From the NCBI RefSeq assembly GCF_001456935.1, contig NZ_KQ758482.1, forward strand, positions 248,001 to 312,000: a DNA stretch of 64,000 bases, written 5' to 3'. The notes under the pieces are model-generated. The model was not told the DNA's origin and ran no database searches. It saw only the letters and a program-made list of their open reading frames with translations. The DNA is from [Bacillus] enclensis. GTDB lineage: Bacteria > Bacillota > Bacilli > Bacillales > Bacillaceae_B. This document shows, piece after piece, positions 33,786 to 43,478 of the stretch. Positions within the stretch are counted from its first letter, which is position 1, and each line of letters starts with the position of its first letter. Both the position numbers and the translations under genes were made by a program.

Positions 33786-34036
33786 TTTATCATATCCCTT
33801 CCTTTTGGCTGCCTGTCAAACTCCTGGAGGACAGCCTTTTTAGGCAGAGTACACCTAACCAGTACAATTCCCGCAGCAGCACATGCTTCTTTACACGAGT
33901 TTTCTTTAATCCAATTATTCCAAATTTTACAACAAAGGGCAATAATCTCTTACGCCCTAGCCAAAAATAATAAACCGGGGCCTATGGATGCCCGGGTATT
34001 CTCCCCACACCACTCTTGTTCTCAAAACGCTAATTT

Positions 34037-34063
34037 GGGTCATGGTACCTGTCCCCACGACCC
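34037..34063 (+). repeat. REP-like 27-bp element, copy 1
   Basis: GGGTC-N17-GACCC with internal GGTACCTGTCCCC. The 470-base gap (33786-34266) also holds a GC-rich hairpin near 33976-33999 and the put promoter. No small gene was convincing in this gap. Confidence 0.75.
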
Positions 34064-34148
34064 ACCTGCGACCCGCCGTCCCCACTACCCCTCCCCCTTT
34101 TGTGTCTAAACCATAAATCATCACCGAATTTATTGTGGTTGGAACACG

Positions 34149-34178
34149 TTGTTTAAAACAGGTATTTATCGTTATAAT
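34149..34178 (+). promoter_or_regulatory. Candidate sigma-A promoter of the put operon
   Basis: TTGTTT (34149-34154) and TATAAT (34173-34178) are 18 bases apart. An inverted repeat ATCGTTA/TAACGAT (34168-34174 and 34201-34207) overlaps and follows it and may bind PutR. Confidence 0.55.
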
Positions 34179-34266
34179 TTTCTTAACAGAGGAAATAGTT
34201 TAACGATTTTCAGTTTATTCACCCTGTACTGAAGGGAAACAGTCAATACAAGGAGGTGTGGCGATC

Positions 34267-35184
34267 TTGGAAGCCATAAGTAAACGCTTTTTCTTGTATC
34301 TGTCCTACAATAAGGCATTGGACCGAATGGCCAAGCGATGGGGATCTAAATTTGGGGCCAACAAGATCATTGGGGGCCAAACCTTTTCACAGGCCATTCC
34401 ATTGATTACTCAATTGAACCAGGAAGGATTCCAGGTTACAGTCGATCACCTAGGTGAATTTGTTGATTCCGTGGATGATGCACGGGAACATGTCAGGGAG
34501 TGTATCGAGAGTTTAATGGCAATCGCTCATCATCAGCTGGACACTGAAATGTCTGTGAAACTGACATCGCTGGGATTGGATATCAGCCGCGATCTTGTGC
34601 TGGAACATATGGAATTGATTTTATCCAAGGCGAAACAGTATGGAATCACAGTCACCCTCGATATGGAGGATTCGTCCAGGTGCCCAGCCATCCTTGATAT
34701 TTACAAAACACTCCGGCAGAAGTACGACAACGTGGGAACAGTCATCCAGTCCTATCTTTATCGATCAGATGAAGATGTCGAGGCCCTCCAGCAGTTCTCT
34801 CCATATTTGAGGCTGGTGAAGGGTGCATATAAAGAATCAGGTAAAGTTGCTTTCCCGGAAAAGCAAAAGGTGGATGAGAACCTGAAACATCTCATCAAAA
34901 AGCAGCTTTTAAACGGTCATTATACAGCCGTGGCAAGCCATGATGAGGCAATCATCGATTACACCATCGGGTTAGTGAAAGAACACAACATCCCGAACGA
35001 CCGCTTTGAATTCCAGATGCTTTATGGAATGAGGAATCAATTGCAGGCCGATCTAGTGAAAAAAGGGTATACCGTCCGTATTTACCTGCCTTACGGTGAG
35101 GATTGGTACGGATACTTCATGAGAAGGCTGGCGGAAAGACCGGCAAACATCGCGTTTGCTTTGAAGGGAATTTTCAGTAAATAG
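34267..35184 (+). CDS. putB: Proline dehydrogenase
   Basis: A 305-residue FAD-dependent proline dehydrogenase of the monofunctional Bacillus type. Key stretches: DHLGEFVDS near residue 65, the VTLDMEDS strand, LRLVKGAYKES and the C-terminal GEDWYGYFMRRLAERP motif holding the conserved substrate-binding arginines. It oxidises proline to pyrroline-5-carboxylate and passes electrons to the membrane. TTG at 34267 is preferred over GTG 34258 because the latter abuts the GGAGG site. It is followed by putC after 44 bases. Confidence 0.93.
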   Translation: MEAISKRFFLYLSYNKALDRMAKRWGSKFGANKIIGGQTFSQAIPLITQLNQEGFQVTVDHLGEFVDSVDDAREHVRECIESLMAIAHHQLDTEMSVKLTSLGLDISRDLVLEHMELILSKAKQYGITVTLDMEDSSRCPAILDIYKTLRQKYDNVGTVIQSYLYRSDEDVEALQQFSPYLRLVKGAYKESGKVAFPEKQKVDENLKHLIKKQLLNGHYTAVASHDEAIIDYTIGLVKEHNIPNDRFEFQMLYGMRNQLQADLVKKGYTVRIYLPYGEDWYGYFMRRLAERPANIAFALKGIFSK

Positions 35185-35228
35185 TTTTTAAATCATAACA
35201 ATCAATTTAAGGAAGGAACGTGAAAAAT

Positions 35229-36860
35229 ATGAGTAACGGAGTTTTCAATATTCCAACACCTAAAAATGAGCCTGGCAATACATATGCCCCAGGTACAAAA
35301 GAAAGAGAAACATTAAAGGCAGAATTAAAGCGCCAATCAGAGACAGTAGTCGATATCCCTGTGATCATCAATGGAGAAAACATCAAGACGGATTCAGTGA
35401 AGCAAGTCGTCATGCCGCATGATCATCAACATGTCCTTGCAAACTTTTCGCTTGCTGGTGAAAAAGAGCTGCGTGATGCTGTAGATGCTGCAATGGCTGC
35501 AAAAGAATCTTGGGCCAACATGCCGTGGCAGCACCGTGCATCCATTTTCCTGAAAGCGGCGGATTTGATTTCCGGACCTTACCGTGACGTCATCAATTCA
35601 GCTACGATGCTGGGTCAATCGAAAACAGCTTATCAAACTGAAATTGATGCTGCACAAGAATTAGCAGACTTCCTGCGCTTCGGTGTCGATTATGCAAATC
35701 AAATCTATCAAATGCAGCCGGACAGCATGAAAAATATCTGGAACCGTTTGGAATACCGTCCATTGGATGGTTTCGTACTGGCGATCTCCCCATTCAACTT
35801 CACGGCAATCGGCGGGAACCTGCCATCAGCACCTGCCATCATGGGGAACGTAGTCGTTTGGAAACCGGCGTCAACTTCTGTACTATCAAACTACTACTTC
35901 ATGCGTATTTTAGAAGAAGCAGGATTGCCTAAAGGGGTCATCAACTTCGTCCCTTCCCGCGGTTCGCAGGTATCAGAGGTAGTCTTGACGGACCCTCGCA
36001 TGTCCGGATTCCACTTTACCGGATCAACAAGCACATTCCAGACCATCTGGAAAAACGTCGGAGAAAACATCATGAACTACAAATCATACCCTCGTCTCGT
36101 CGGGGAAACAGGCGGAAAAGACTTTGTATTCGCCCACGAAACAGCACAGGCAGACAAAGTGGTCGCTGCACTTGTCCGCGGAGCATTTGAATACCAAGGT
36201 CAAAAATGTTCAGCAGCCTCCCGTGCCTACATCCCTGCAAGCATGTGGGAAGAAGTGAAGGCTGGTGTGCTGGAAGAAACCGCTAAGCTTAAAGTCGGCG
36301 ATGTACGTGACTTCAGGAACTTCATGGGTGCGGTCATCGATAAACCGGCTTTCGATTCCATCACAAGCTACATCGACTATGCGGCAGATTCCGAGGAAGC
36401 AGAAATCATTGCCGGCGGCACGTATGATGATTCTAAAGGCTACTTCGTTCAACCGACAGTCATCGTGACAACGAATCCAAACTTCAAAACGATGACAGAA
36501 GAAATCTTCGGACCAGTCTTGACGATTTATGTATATGAAAATGACCAATTGGAAGACACATTGACTGCAGTCGATACGGCATCCATGTATGCATTGACAG
36601 GCGCGATCTTCGCACAGGACCGTGAAGCGATCATGCACCTTGAGCGCCGCCTATCCGGTGCAGCCGGAAACTTCTATATCAATGACAAACCAACAGGCGC
36701 CGTGATCAACCAGCAGCCATTCGGCGGTTCACGCGGTTCCGGTACAAACGATAAAGCAGGCTCTGTCTTCAACATGATCCGCTGGACCAGCCCGCGTATC
36801 ATCAAGGAAAACTTTGCACCGACAACAGACATTTCTTATCCTTTCATGGATGAAGAATAA
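35229..36860 (+). CDS. putC: L-glutamate gamma-semialdehyde dehydrogenase
   Basis: A 543-residue ALDH family protein, second step of proline breakdown, giving glutamate. The active-site cysteine is in GQKCSAASRAYI, the general base glutamate in RLVGETGGKD, and the FHFTGSTSTF NAD loop is present. The PWQHR and EYRPLDGFVLAISPFNFTA segments are typical of the P5CDH subfamily. ATG 35229 is preferred because GGAAGGA lies 10 bases upstream and the GTG at 35220 is too near it. Confidence 0.94.
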   Translation: MSNGVFNIPTPKNEPGNTYAPGTKERETLKAELKRQSETVVDIPVIINGENIKTDSVKQVVMPHDHQHVLANFSLAGEKELRDAVDAAMAAKESWANMPWQHRASIFLKAADLISGPYRDVINSATMLGQSKTAYQTEIDAAQELADFLRFGVDYANQIYQMQPDSMKNIWNRLEYRPLDGFVLAISPFNFTAIGGNLPSAPAIMGNVVVWKPASTSVLSNYYFMRILEEAGLPKGVINFVPSRGSQVSEVVLTDPRMSGFHFTGSTSTFQTIWKNVGENIMNYKSYPRLVGETGGKDFVFAHETAQADKVVAALVRGAFEYQGQKCSAASRAYIPASMWEEVKAGVLEETAKLKVGDVRDFRNFMGAVIDKPAFDSITSYIDYAADSEEAEIIAGGTYDDSKGYFVQPTVIVTTNPNFKTMTEEIFGPVLTIYVYENDQLEDTLTAVDTASMYALTGAIFAQDREAIMHLERRLSGAAGNFYINDKPTGAVINQQPFGGSRGSGTNDKAGSVFNMIRWTSPRIIKENFAPTTDISYPFMDEE

Positions 36861-36873
36861 GATTGAATTTGGC

Positions 36874-36923
36874 GGTCTGAACGTCCGGTCCTGATGCAAA
36901 ATCAGGGCGTCCGGATACAGACC
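36874..36923 (+). other. Long hairpin after putC without a T run
   Basis: GGTCTG, GTCCGG and CCTGAT pair with ATCAGG, TCCGGA and CAGACC in nested order, forming a stem of about 20 pairs with small bulges. It has no following T tract, unlike the terminator 30 bases further on, so it may protect the 3' end of the mRNA. Confidence 0.55.
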
Positions 36924-36949
36924 ATCTCAAAAACGAATAAGCTTCCAAT

Positions 36950-36985
36950 GACAAAAGCTCCCCTGCCAACGGGGGGCTTTTTCTT
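36950..36985 (+). terminator. Rho-independent terminator of putBC
   Basis: AAAAGCTCCCC pairs with GGGGGGCTTTTT around a loop of GCCAAC type, followed by TTCTTTT. It lies 60 bases before putR. Confidence 0.85.
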
Positions 36986-37046
36986 TTCATTCAAAAATTA
37001 AACGCTATAATAGGGGTAATAACTCTCGTGGAAAGGTAAGATCCCT

Positions 37047-38318
37047 ATGGAAGCAAAAGATTTAATCCTCCAGGCAGAAGACATCCATAAAGCGACGGAA
37101 TTGATCAGTTCAAAACTAGGCAACCCCGTCATTATTGAAAACAAAAATTTCGAATTGATTTCCTACAGTTCCTCTTTCGATAAATTCGATCAAACACAGC
37201 AAAAGACAATCCTTACAAAAAAATGTCCGATCTTCATCATCGACCGGCTGAAAAAAGAAGGCATCGTACACCGGCTTGAAAGTCAATCCAGTCCGATCCG
37301 GGTCCAGCCGATGGAAGAACTGGGGTTCCACCAGCGTGTCGTCATTGCCGCAAAGTATCTCGGGAATACGATCGGGTATATCTGGGTCCAGGAATCAGGT
37401 CGGCTTCTCCAAACGGAAGAGCTTGCCTTCCTTGAAGAGATCTCTCCTTACCTCGGAAATCTGATCAATGATATTTACGCGAAGGCAAATTTTAAAAAAG
37501 ACAAAAAAGAAGAAGTATTATGGCGTCTCCTTCAGCATGAATATGGAAGCGAAAGCCAGCTGCGCCATGATGCTTCTCTCGTCAAACTGACCTTGCCGGA
37601 ACGGTTCACCGTGGCCGTTTATTCAATTACATCGCCACAATATAAACCGATGCTCCACCATCTGGAGAGGATCGTCCAAGAATCCGCCTTCAGCACAACG
37701 ATCTACGCGTTGAAAACGGAATACCAGGTGATCCTCGTACTTTACGGCAAAGCAGATAAACCATTTTCATCACTGGAATTAGCCAGGGATCTGGCCGGAA
37801 AGGTCAAGGAACAAACAGGTGAAGAATTCTACAACTTCCTGATCGGGATCGGAAAAGAATACACCTCCCTCTATCAAATGAGAAAGAGCTTCCTGGAAGC
37901 GTCTGAGGTCATCGAAACCGCCAACTTTATCAGCCCGCGCCCAGAATCGATGCCGCGGGAATTCGCACAACTGGGCATTTACCGGTACCTGCCTGCCCTT
38001 TACGAAAAAAACACATCAAAGGATTATTACAGCGATGACCTGCTGTCACTGATCAGAAATGATGTCAAAAAACAGACAGACCTGCTCCGGACACTCGAAG
38101 TCTATCTGAAGAACGACGGAAAGGGTAAACAGACCGCCAATGAACTGTTCATCCATCCCAACACCTTGAATTACCGTATCAAAAAAATTCAAGAGCTGAC
38201 CACCATCGATTTCAACAACTTTAATATGAAAGTTTATCTGTATACTGAATTACTGCTGTTGAATAATGTTGAGGCTTATTATCAGCGTTATAAGGAGGCT
38301 TTGAAGGGGATTGGTTGA
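37047..38318 (+). CDS. putR: PucR-family regulator, PutR type
   Basis: A 423-residue regulator. The N-terminal half has a PucR/CdaR-like sensing region (VIIENKNFELISYSS at the start), the middle a GGDEF-like fold remnant, and the C-terminus a HTH_30 domain (ELFIHPNTLNYRIKKIQELT, about residues 370-390). In B. subtilis PutR is the proline-responsive activator of putBCP. Its position right after putBC, with its own terminator in between, fits the same role. Start at ATG 37047 with AAAGGTAAG upstream. Confidence 0.85.
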   Translation: MEAKDLILQAEDIHKATELISSKLGNPVIIENKNFELISYSSSFDKFDQTQQKTILTKKCPIFIIDRLKKEGIVHRLESQSSPIRVQPMEELGFHQRVVIAAKYLGNTIGYIWVQESGRLLQTEELAFLEEISPYLGNLINDIYAKANFKKDKKEEVLWRLLQHEYGSESQLRHDASLVKLTLPERFTVAVYSITSPQYKPMLHHLERIVQESAFSTTIYALKTEYQVILVLYGKADKPFSSLELARDLAGKVKEQTGEEFYNFLIGIGKEYTSLYQMRKSFLEASEVIETANFISPRPESMPREFAQLGIYRYLPALYEKNTSKDYYSDDLLSLIRNDVKKQTDLLRTLEVYLKNDGKGKQTANELFIHPNTLNYRIKKIQELTTIDFNNFNMKVYLYTELLLLNNVEAYYQRYKEALKGIG

Positions 38319-38477
38319 TTGGTTGATCGGTGGTTAGCCGATTGATGTTTGACCGGAGGAGGTTCTTATCCCGCTTATTGGGATGGGGGGATCTGAAGTT
38401 GACCGGGGACGGTTCTCATCGTGCTAATTTGGGTGGGGTGAGCCGTCCCCTGTTGGCTACTGAACATATACACATAA

Positions 38478-38647
38478 GGGTATTTAGAGCGACACAAACA
38501 TGGTTTTGATAATATATTGGGAATTTTTGATAATAAATCTTTGATTTTTGATAATATAATTGGATTTTTGATAATATAATTGGATTTTTCGATAATAAAT
38601 TAATCATTTTTGATAATAAATTCGATCACACACCCCATAATACCCCC
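38478..38647 (+). repeat. Family A array, copy A2
   Basis: Six TTTTGATAATA units with G at 38508, 38529, 38550, 38570, 38591 and 38612, spaced 20-21 bp; one unit reads TTTTTCGATAATA. The left border is GGGTATTTAGAGCG and the right border CATAATACCCCC. It lies in the gap (38319-38916) between putR and a VOC gene. Two REP-like elements follow. Confidence 0.9.
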
Positions 38648-38767
38648 GCCGACACTACAAAAACCTGCACCAGCGTGCCATCCTAAACGTATCTTGACTA
38701 AAACAAAGGGAAATTCGGCCAAAAAGGTGGATTTCCCTGTCAAATTACTATATTTTGACCACTATTT

Positions 38768-38836
38768 GGGTCATAATATCTGTCTCCATGATCCACTCTA
38801 TACTTTTTCGGGTCGAGGTACCTGTCCCCATGACCC
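38768..38836 (+). repeat. Two REP-like 27-bp elements, copies 2 and 3
   Basis: 38810-38836 is a clean copy (GGGTC...GGTACCTGTCCCC...GACCC). 38768-38794 is a degenerate neighbour of the same length (GGGTC...GATCC). A related GGGGACGGTTCTCATC occurs at 38405-38420. Confidence 0.7.
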
Positions 38837-38916
38837 ACTGCACACATTTTGATGCCGCGTTACCAGCCCCCACGCCCCGCGGACACACGACACTACCCTA
38901 CTCACCACACTCAAAC

Positions 38917-39315
38917 TCACCCTGGAAAATTCAACTGCCACGATACCCCAAACCTATCATTCAACCAGCCAAACTTCTTGCTGAACCCATAATTCCCCAC
39001 CGGCATAAGCTCCTGCCCGCCTTCATTCAGCTTCTCATAAAGATGATCGAGTTCCTCTTCAGTATCACATGTCACATATATCGAGAAAGAAGGGGTGAAG
39101 GTAAACTGGTGGTTAATATTGCTGTCGATGCACATGAACTCCTGTCCCTTTAAGGTGAAGGCTGCCTGCATCACAGTCCCTTCGTCCCCGTTTTCATTAG
39201 CGCCGTATCGAACAATATCCGTGATTTCGGAGTCCTCCACAAGAGAGGTGTAGAAATTCATCGCTTCCTCTGCCTTTCCGTCTTGAAACATCAAAAATGG
39301 GGTGACCTTTTGCAT
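38917..39315 (-). CDS. VOC family protein, PhnB/YdcM-like
   Basis: A 132-residue PhnB-like VOC protein. MQKVTPFLMFQDGKAEEAMNFYTSL is the usual opening of the 3-demethylubiquinone-9 methyltransferase-like group (a historical name), and the GFSKKFGWLNDRFGVSWQLNFPG end is the closing strand. Function unknown, probably small-ligand binding. AAAGGAGTAG lies before the ATG. Confidence 0.85.
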   Translation of the reverse strand: MQKVTPFLMFQDGKAEEAMNFYTSLVEDSEITDIVRYGANENGDEGTVMQAAFTLKGQEFMCIDSNINHQFTFTPSFSIYVTCDTEEELDHLYEKLNEGGQELMPVGNYGFSKKFGWLNDRFGVSWQLNFPG

Positions 39316-39432
39316 AATAAATCTACTCCTTTTGGTTTTAAATAACCTTACAAAAATTGGATAGTGCGTTATACTTAAATAGCGGCTGCTCCGAACACAA
39401 AAGGCAGCCTGCTAAAAAAGGGGGCAGTATCA

Positions 39433-39624
39433 TTGGTTAAGAAAAGCATCCGGTACCCTATCATCTATCTCTTGGCACTGACAATCTGGCAAGGTATCAC
39501 AAATGGCCCCATCAAGTGGACAACCAATCTCAGCATTTGTTTTTTTATATTCCTGGCTATGTTGCTTGTGAATTGGGCTAACAAGCCTTATAACTGGAAA
39601 AAGGATAAGGGAAAAACGCATTAA
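39433..39624 (+). CDS. Small membrane protein, two helices
   Basis: A 63-residue protein starting at TTG 39433 with GGGGGC upstream. Two hydrophobic segments (about residues 10-25 and 32-48) are separated by a short polar loop, and the tail is Lys-rich. Ends before the convergent SnoaL-like gene. No family recognised. Confidence 0.55.
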   Translation: MVKKSIRYPIIYLLALTIWQGITNGPIKWTTNLSICFFIFLAMLLVNWANKPYNWKKDKGKTH

Positions 39625-39688
39625 AAACAGCCTTGAATTCCCTATCCGTGGCTGTGGTCGGGATTGGGACCGCCGCCAGCCGTCACAC

Positions 39689-40132
39689 TCACCTCAAATC
39701 AAACATACCCTTCCCATCCTCCATATTAATCGGCAATGATGAGTGTTCGTGGGTAATCAGCCAGGAGCCGTTCACCCGTTTCAGACCAAATGTAAACCGG
39801 TTGGTCATCTGGCGGAGTTTCTCATCAGATCCTTCTTTGTAAGCAGCATACGTAATCGCACAATGGACGAATGCGAGATTCGTATTTTCTTCAATCACAA
39901 TATCCTCCACACTCACTTTCAGCACGTCGCCGTTTTCCTTCAAATCATTAAACCAGCCACAAACGTTATCCCTCCAAGCATCGATCCCTTTGCACTCCCA
40001 GCTCCCCCAGCAGTCATAAATATGAACGTCAGATGCATACATTTTTAAAAATCTTCCGCTGTCCCTCTCATTTACTGCCTTCTTGTAAGTTTCAAGCACT
40101 TCCTGGACGGTACCGATTTTTTCAGACATCAT
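39689..40132 (-). CDS. SnoaL/NTF2-like fold protein (YybH type)
   Basis: A 147-residue protein from ATG 40132 (GGGAGAG upstream; a second ATG follows at once). It opens with VQEVLETYKKAVNERDSGRFLKMYASDVHIYD, the helix-turn pattern of the SnoaL-like NTF2 fold, and later has RFTFGLKRVNGSWLITHEHSS. Such proteins bind small ligands or catalyse simple isomerisations. Role unknown. Confidence 0.8.
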   Translation of the reverse strand: MMSEKIGTVQEVLETYKKAVNERDSGRFLKMYASDVHIYDCWGSWECKGIDAWRDNVCGWFNDLKENGDVLKVSVEDIVIEENTNLAFVHCAITYAAYKEGSDEKLRQMTNRFTFGLKRVNGSWLITHEHSSLPINMEDGKGMFDLR

Positions 40133-40312
40133 GTTCTCTCCCTTGCCGTGATTATTATACTTCAATTACTTCTTCCATACTGAATACACGAAATCCTCCG
40201 TAACTCGGCAGCATTCCCGTGAATCGGCCCATGTAAGCGTCACCCATTAGAGGGATTTTAGAGTTTTATGTTGAATAGTAATTGGAAAAAAGAAGAAAAA
40301 TCGAGGTGCATT

Positions 40313-41188
40313 ATGGTGGGTACATACAATGACTCATTGATCCATTTAAAAGATGAACGGAAATTATCGTATAGAGAGTACGGGGATACGAATGAGAATA
40401 CCGTTCTCTTCTTTCACGGCTTTGGTTCGTCGGCGGGCGCCATCCACCCTGATCCAAACATATTGGATGCAAATAATATCCGTTTCTTTGCGGTCAACCG
40501 CCCGGGTTACGGGGCATCAGACCTTGCGGCGAACTATTCCCCCGAGGATTTTGCTGATACAGTAAATGATTTTCTAATGGCAAAAAATATCGATAAGGCT
40601 TCGATTATAGGTTGGTCAGCCGGAGGATTGTACAGTCAGGTCTTCGCAGAGAAATATCCTGAAAGGGTCTCTTCACTGAACTTAGTCAGCAGCGCCATCC
40701 CTCTGAACAGCAAGGAAACCAGGAACATCCTGCCCTCAAATTGGAAGATGATCAGCAGCATGAACAGATACCTACCTATTTTGACAAAATACTTTTTTAA
40801 AAGTTTTAGTAAGAAACTAACCAAAGACTTGGATTCTGCCATCCAAGAGTCCATCAACCAAATGGTGGAAGAGGATAAAAAAGTGGCAAATGACCCAATA
40901 ATGAAACCGGCCATCATCAGGGGCGCTGTGGAAAGTTATCACAATCGCGGACTCGGGGTATATTCCGATGCCCGCGCACTTTGCAAAAATATCAGCACCA
41001 AAGCGCAGCCTCTCCTCGATACGAAAGTGAATATATGGCAGGGCAGCGAAGATAATGTATGGACCCCCGCTGCATCTGAATACCTTCGTCAACGGTATCC
41101 AGCGTCCACATATTCCTTTATCGAAAAAGAAGGACACTTACTTTATTTATCCCATTGGAATGAAATTCTTAAGAAGGCTGTGGAGTGA
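40313..41188 (+). CDS. Alpha/beta hydrolase
   Basis: A 291-residue hydrolase. FFHGFGSSAG near residue 38 (oxyanion loop), GWSAGGLYSQ near residue 105 (nucleophile) and a C-terminal EKEGHLLYL histidine are clear. ATG 40313 is preferred because GAGGTG lies 5 bases upstream; an earlier ATG at 40268 has no convincing site. Substrate unknown. A GC-rich hairpin (41204-41232) may be its terminator. Confidence 0.86.
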   Translation: MVGTYNDSLIHLKDERKLSYREYGDTNENTVLFFHGFGSSAGAIHPDPNILDANNIRFFAVNRPGYGASDLAANYSPEDFADTVNDFLMAKNIDKASIIGWSAGGLYSQVFAEKYPERVSSLNLVSSAIPLNSKETRNILPSNWKMISSMNRYLPILTKYFFKSFSKKLTKDLDSAIQESINQMVEEDKKVANDPIMKPAIIRGAVESYHNRGLGVYSDARALCKNISTKAQPLLDTKVNIWQGSEDNVWTPAASEYLRQRYPASTYSFIEKEGHLLYLSHWNEILKKAVE

Positions 41189-41241
41189 CTGCTTCACGTG
41201 TGAAAGGGGCCGTTTTTTGAACCAGCCCCCTTCCATTTTAA

Positions 41242-41508
41242 AGATTTTTCGACAAGTTGGTTGATAAACACAGAAAGTGGAATGTATTTTGGAAAATTGG
41301 AATGGAAATTTGGAATGGGGCACGTATTTTTCGAAAGTGGCACGTAAATTGGGAAAGTGGAATGTATTTTAATCAGGGGAGGAAATAAGCGCGTATTTGA
41401 CCTTCAGAACGGCGACCCACTCCCGAGTCTGGTCCCCTTTAGAAGAGAATTTACAAAAAAATAGTCTCCAGAAAATCGCAAAGGATGGAATGCTATCCAT
41501 CCTTTGCA
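41242..41508 (+). repeat. Family B element, copy B1, with terminal hairpin
   Basis: Left end AGATTTTTCGACAAGTTGG, then units of exactly 20 bp, each ending in TGG or GGG and starting AATGTATTTT, CACGTATTTT or a close variant. The tail GAGAATTTACAAAAAAATAGTC leads into a perfect hairpin GCAAAGGATGG/CCATCCTTTGC (41479-41507), the terminator of the permease gene on the minus strand. The gap 41189-41561 holds nothing else. Confidence 0.85.
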
Positions 41509-41561
41509 AACTCGTATATTACTAAAATCAGTGCGGGAGCTGTCCCGTCCTCTCACTCAAT

Positions 41562-42575
41562 TCAACCACTCACCCGCTTCAAATCTTCAACGTTGACCAC
41601 TCTCTTATTATTCTTTATTTGACTCGCCTTTTCTTCCCTCCCCTTTTTCACATCAACTTGGACATTGGAATCTAACAAAGCTTCTACTCCCCTGGCAATC
41701 CCATTCAAAGAAAGGATCGTCAAAGAGAAAAATATCATGGGTACCATGAAGATCCACCAGGCATTGAAGAGTTCATCGAAATTCAGGGCCATGAGTCCTG
41801 CCCATTCCTGGACGATTGGTTTGGGTGGATCACAGAAAGGTCCATAACATACGTCTGTCCCGCCAAAGAACAACTGGAAATAACCAAGATGAGCAATAAT
41901 CAATAATACCTGAATAACGATTTTTGGATAAATGATGAAGAGTCTTAGCTTCAAGTGTGGCATGACATGTTTTTTGAATAGGAAGAACCTGCTGCCTCCG
42001 AGCACCTTTGCACTTGATATGAATTCTTTTTTCAGTATCTCCCTGGTCTCATTCGAGATTAATACGGCTGTGGTCGGAATAGTAATTATGGCAAGGGTGA
42101 TACCGGTCAGAATTACCCTTTCCGTAAAAGTTGTGTCAAAACCTCCCTGCGGTTCCCAAAGTAACGGGAATAGTATGTTGTAAGCAATGATGGATTGAGG
42201 GATGAAATATAGGGAAGATAATATTGTTTGAGAAATGAATTGATTGGCAGAGTTCCTAAATCCCCAAACGACCCCTGCGATAAAAGAGACCCCAAAGCTC
42301 AAAAGTGAGATGACGACTGCCGCACCAAGAGTATATTGTGCTCCCTGCAGTACTTTAGCGAACATATCGTATCCGTTCCGGTCTGTTCCAAAGGGATGTT
42401 CGATGGAAGGACCAAAGGGTGCTTTCCCAATGACCTTTCCATCCTGGCTGTAAGCAAGCAGGGTTTGCGGGATATTCCCTTCATACATATAGTTAAATGT
42501 CAGGCTGCTAGCGAGCAACAGGAGCATAAAACTAATGCACAGTATAATTAAAATCAATGCTTTCCCCCGCGTCAT
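41562..42575 (-). CDS. ABC transporter permease, OppC-like
   Basis: A 337-residue permease with an N-terminal hydrophobic helix and an extracytoplasmic stretch containing HPFGTDRNGYDMFAKV, a feature of OppC/DppC-type permeases. The EAA-like loop near residue 195 (AKVLGGSRFFLFKKHVMPHLK) would contact an ATPase. It ends in a charged tail. Its start overlaps the end of the preceding permease by 4 bases. No ATPase or solute-binding gene is adjacent. Confidence 0.86.
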   Translation of the reverse strand: MTRGKALILIILCISFMLLLLASSLTFNYMYEGNIPQTLLAYSQDGKVIGKAPFGPSIEHPFGTDRNGYDMFAKVLQGAQYTLGAAVVISLLSFGVSFIAGVVWGFRNSANQFISQTILSSLYFIPQSIIAYNILFPLLWEPQGGFDTTFTERVILTGITLAIITIPTTAVLISNETREILKKEFISSAKVLGGSRFFLFKKHVMPHLKLRLFIIYPKIVIQVLLIIAHLGYFQLFFGGTDVCYGPFCDPPKPIVQEWAGLMALNFDELFNAWWIFMVPMIFFSLTILSLNGIARGVEALLDSNVQVDVKKGREEKASQIKNNKRVVNVEDLKRVSG

Positions 42576-43444
42576 AAACTCATCTCCTTTCCAATCCTTC
42601 TCTTAATGAACACCTGAAGGCCCTTAAGAAAAATGTAGATGGGGATGAATAACAGGATGGCAGTGATTGCAAAGATAGAAGGAGAATTATAGGAAAATAG
42701 AAAAGAAGTAACACCAAATACATTAAAAAGATATTCCAGAATCAATAAATTGGACAGCATCATCCACACAATCTGCTTCCCGTGATACGTGACACTGATC
42801 AAGATATTCCGGATCATATGTATAAACAAAATGTGATACTTATTCAATCCCTTGCTCTTCGCCAGCTCAACATATGATAAATGTTCTTCTTCTTTTAAAA
42901 AGGAAACCAGCAATCCCAAAAAGAAAAAAGTGGGTAAAATACTCAATATCACAGCAGGAAACAAGATCACTTGATTTTCCCCGGTTGCTGCAACATCAAT
43001 TAACAAGACACCAGTGCTCTTAAAGAAGACGACAACGCCGAGTTGAAGGACGGCAATAATGAAGATATCAGGGAGTGAGCTCACAACGACTGAACAAGCC
43101 TTGATAATTTTTTTAAAAAATCCACTTGCAAAAAAATAAAATACGAGCAGCAGAACTGAAGTGAGAAGGGCAATCCCCAAAGCAAGAAACACAATCCTGG
43201 CGCTGCTAAAAAAGGCGATGAATAGGATGGGAAAAACATTCCGTTCAATTTCAGAAACAGGATTGACATAAACAAGCTCGTTCGGCCTGACGATGTCTTG
43301 AAAAACGGACAGCAGACTATCGATATAGGAAGTTCCTGCATCAAATACTGCAGATGTCGAACTAACCAGCACAATCCCAAAAATGATCAACAATGGCTCC
43401 ATAACAGGTTTAATCACAGATTTCACTACGCTCACTCCAATCAT
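42572..43444 (-). CDS. ABC transporter permease, OppB-like
   Basis: A 290-residue permease with several membrane helices and an EAA-like loop VELAKSKGLNKYHILFIHMIRNI near residue 195. ATG 43444 has AGGAAT upstream; a GTG 18 bases later with GGAGTG is the alternative start. With the OppC-like partner it forms a heterodimer pore. It lies 34 bases after the anti-sigma gene and probably belongs to that operon. Confidence 0.84.
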   Translation of the reverse strand: MIGVSVVKSVIKPVMEPLLIIFGIVLVSSTSAVFDAGTSYIDSLLSVFQDIVRPNELVYVNPVSEIERNVFPILFIAFFSSARIVFLALGIALLTSVLLLVFYFFASGFFKKIIKACSVVVSSLPDIFIIAVLQLGVVVFFKSTGVLLIDVAATGENQVILFPAVILSILPTFFFLGLLVSFLKEEEHLSYVELAKSKGLNKYHILFIHMIRNILISVTYHGKQIVWMMLSNLLILEYLFNVFGVTSFLFSYNSPSIFAITAILLFIPIYIFLKGLQVFIKRRIGKEMSL

Positions 43445-43478
43445 CTTTATTCCTGCGTTTTTAGACCATCACCACACC

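Noticed and set aside
38416-38607. 63-aa ORF with LLSKNP-IYYQK repeats
   Set aside because: It is the translation of the family A array on the minus strand; no start signal.
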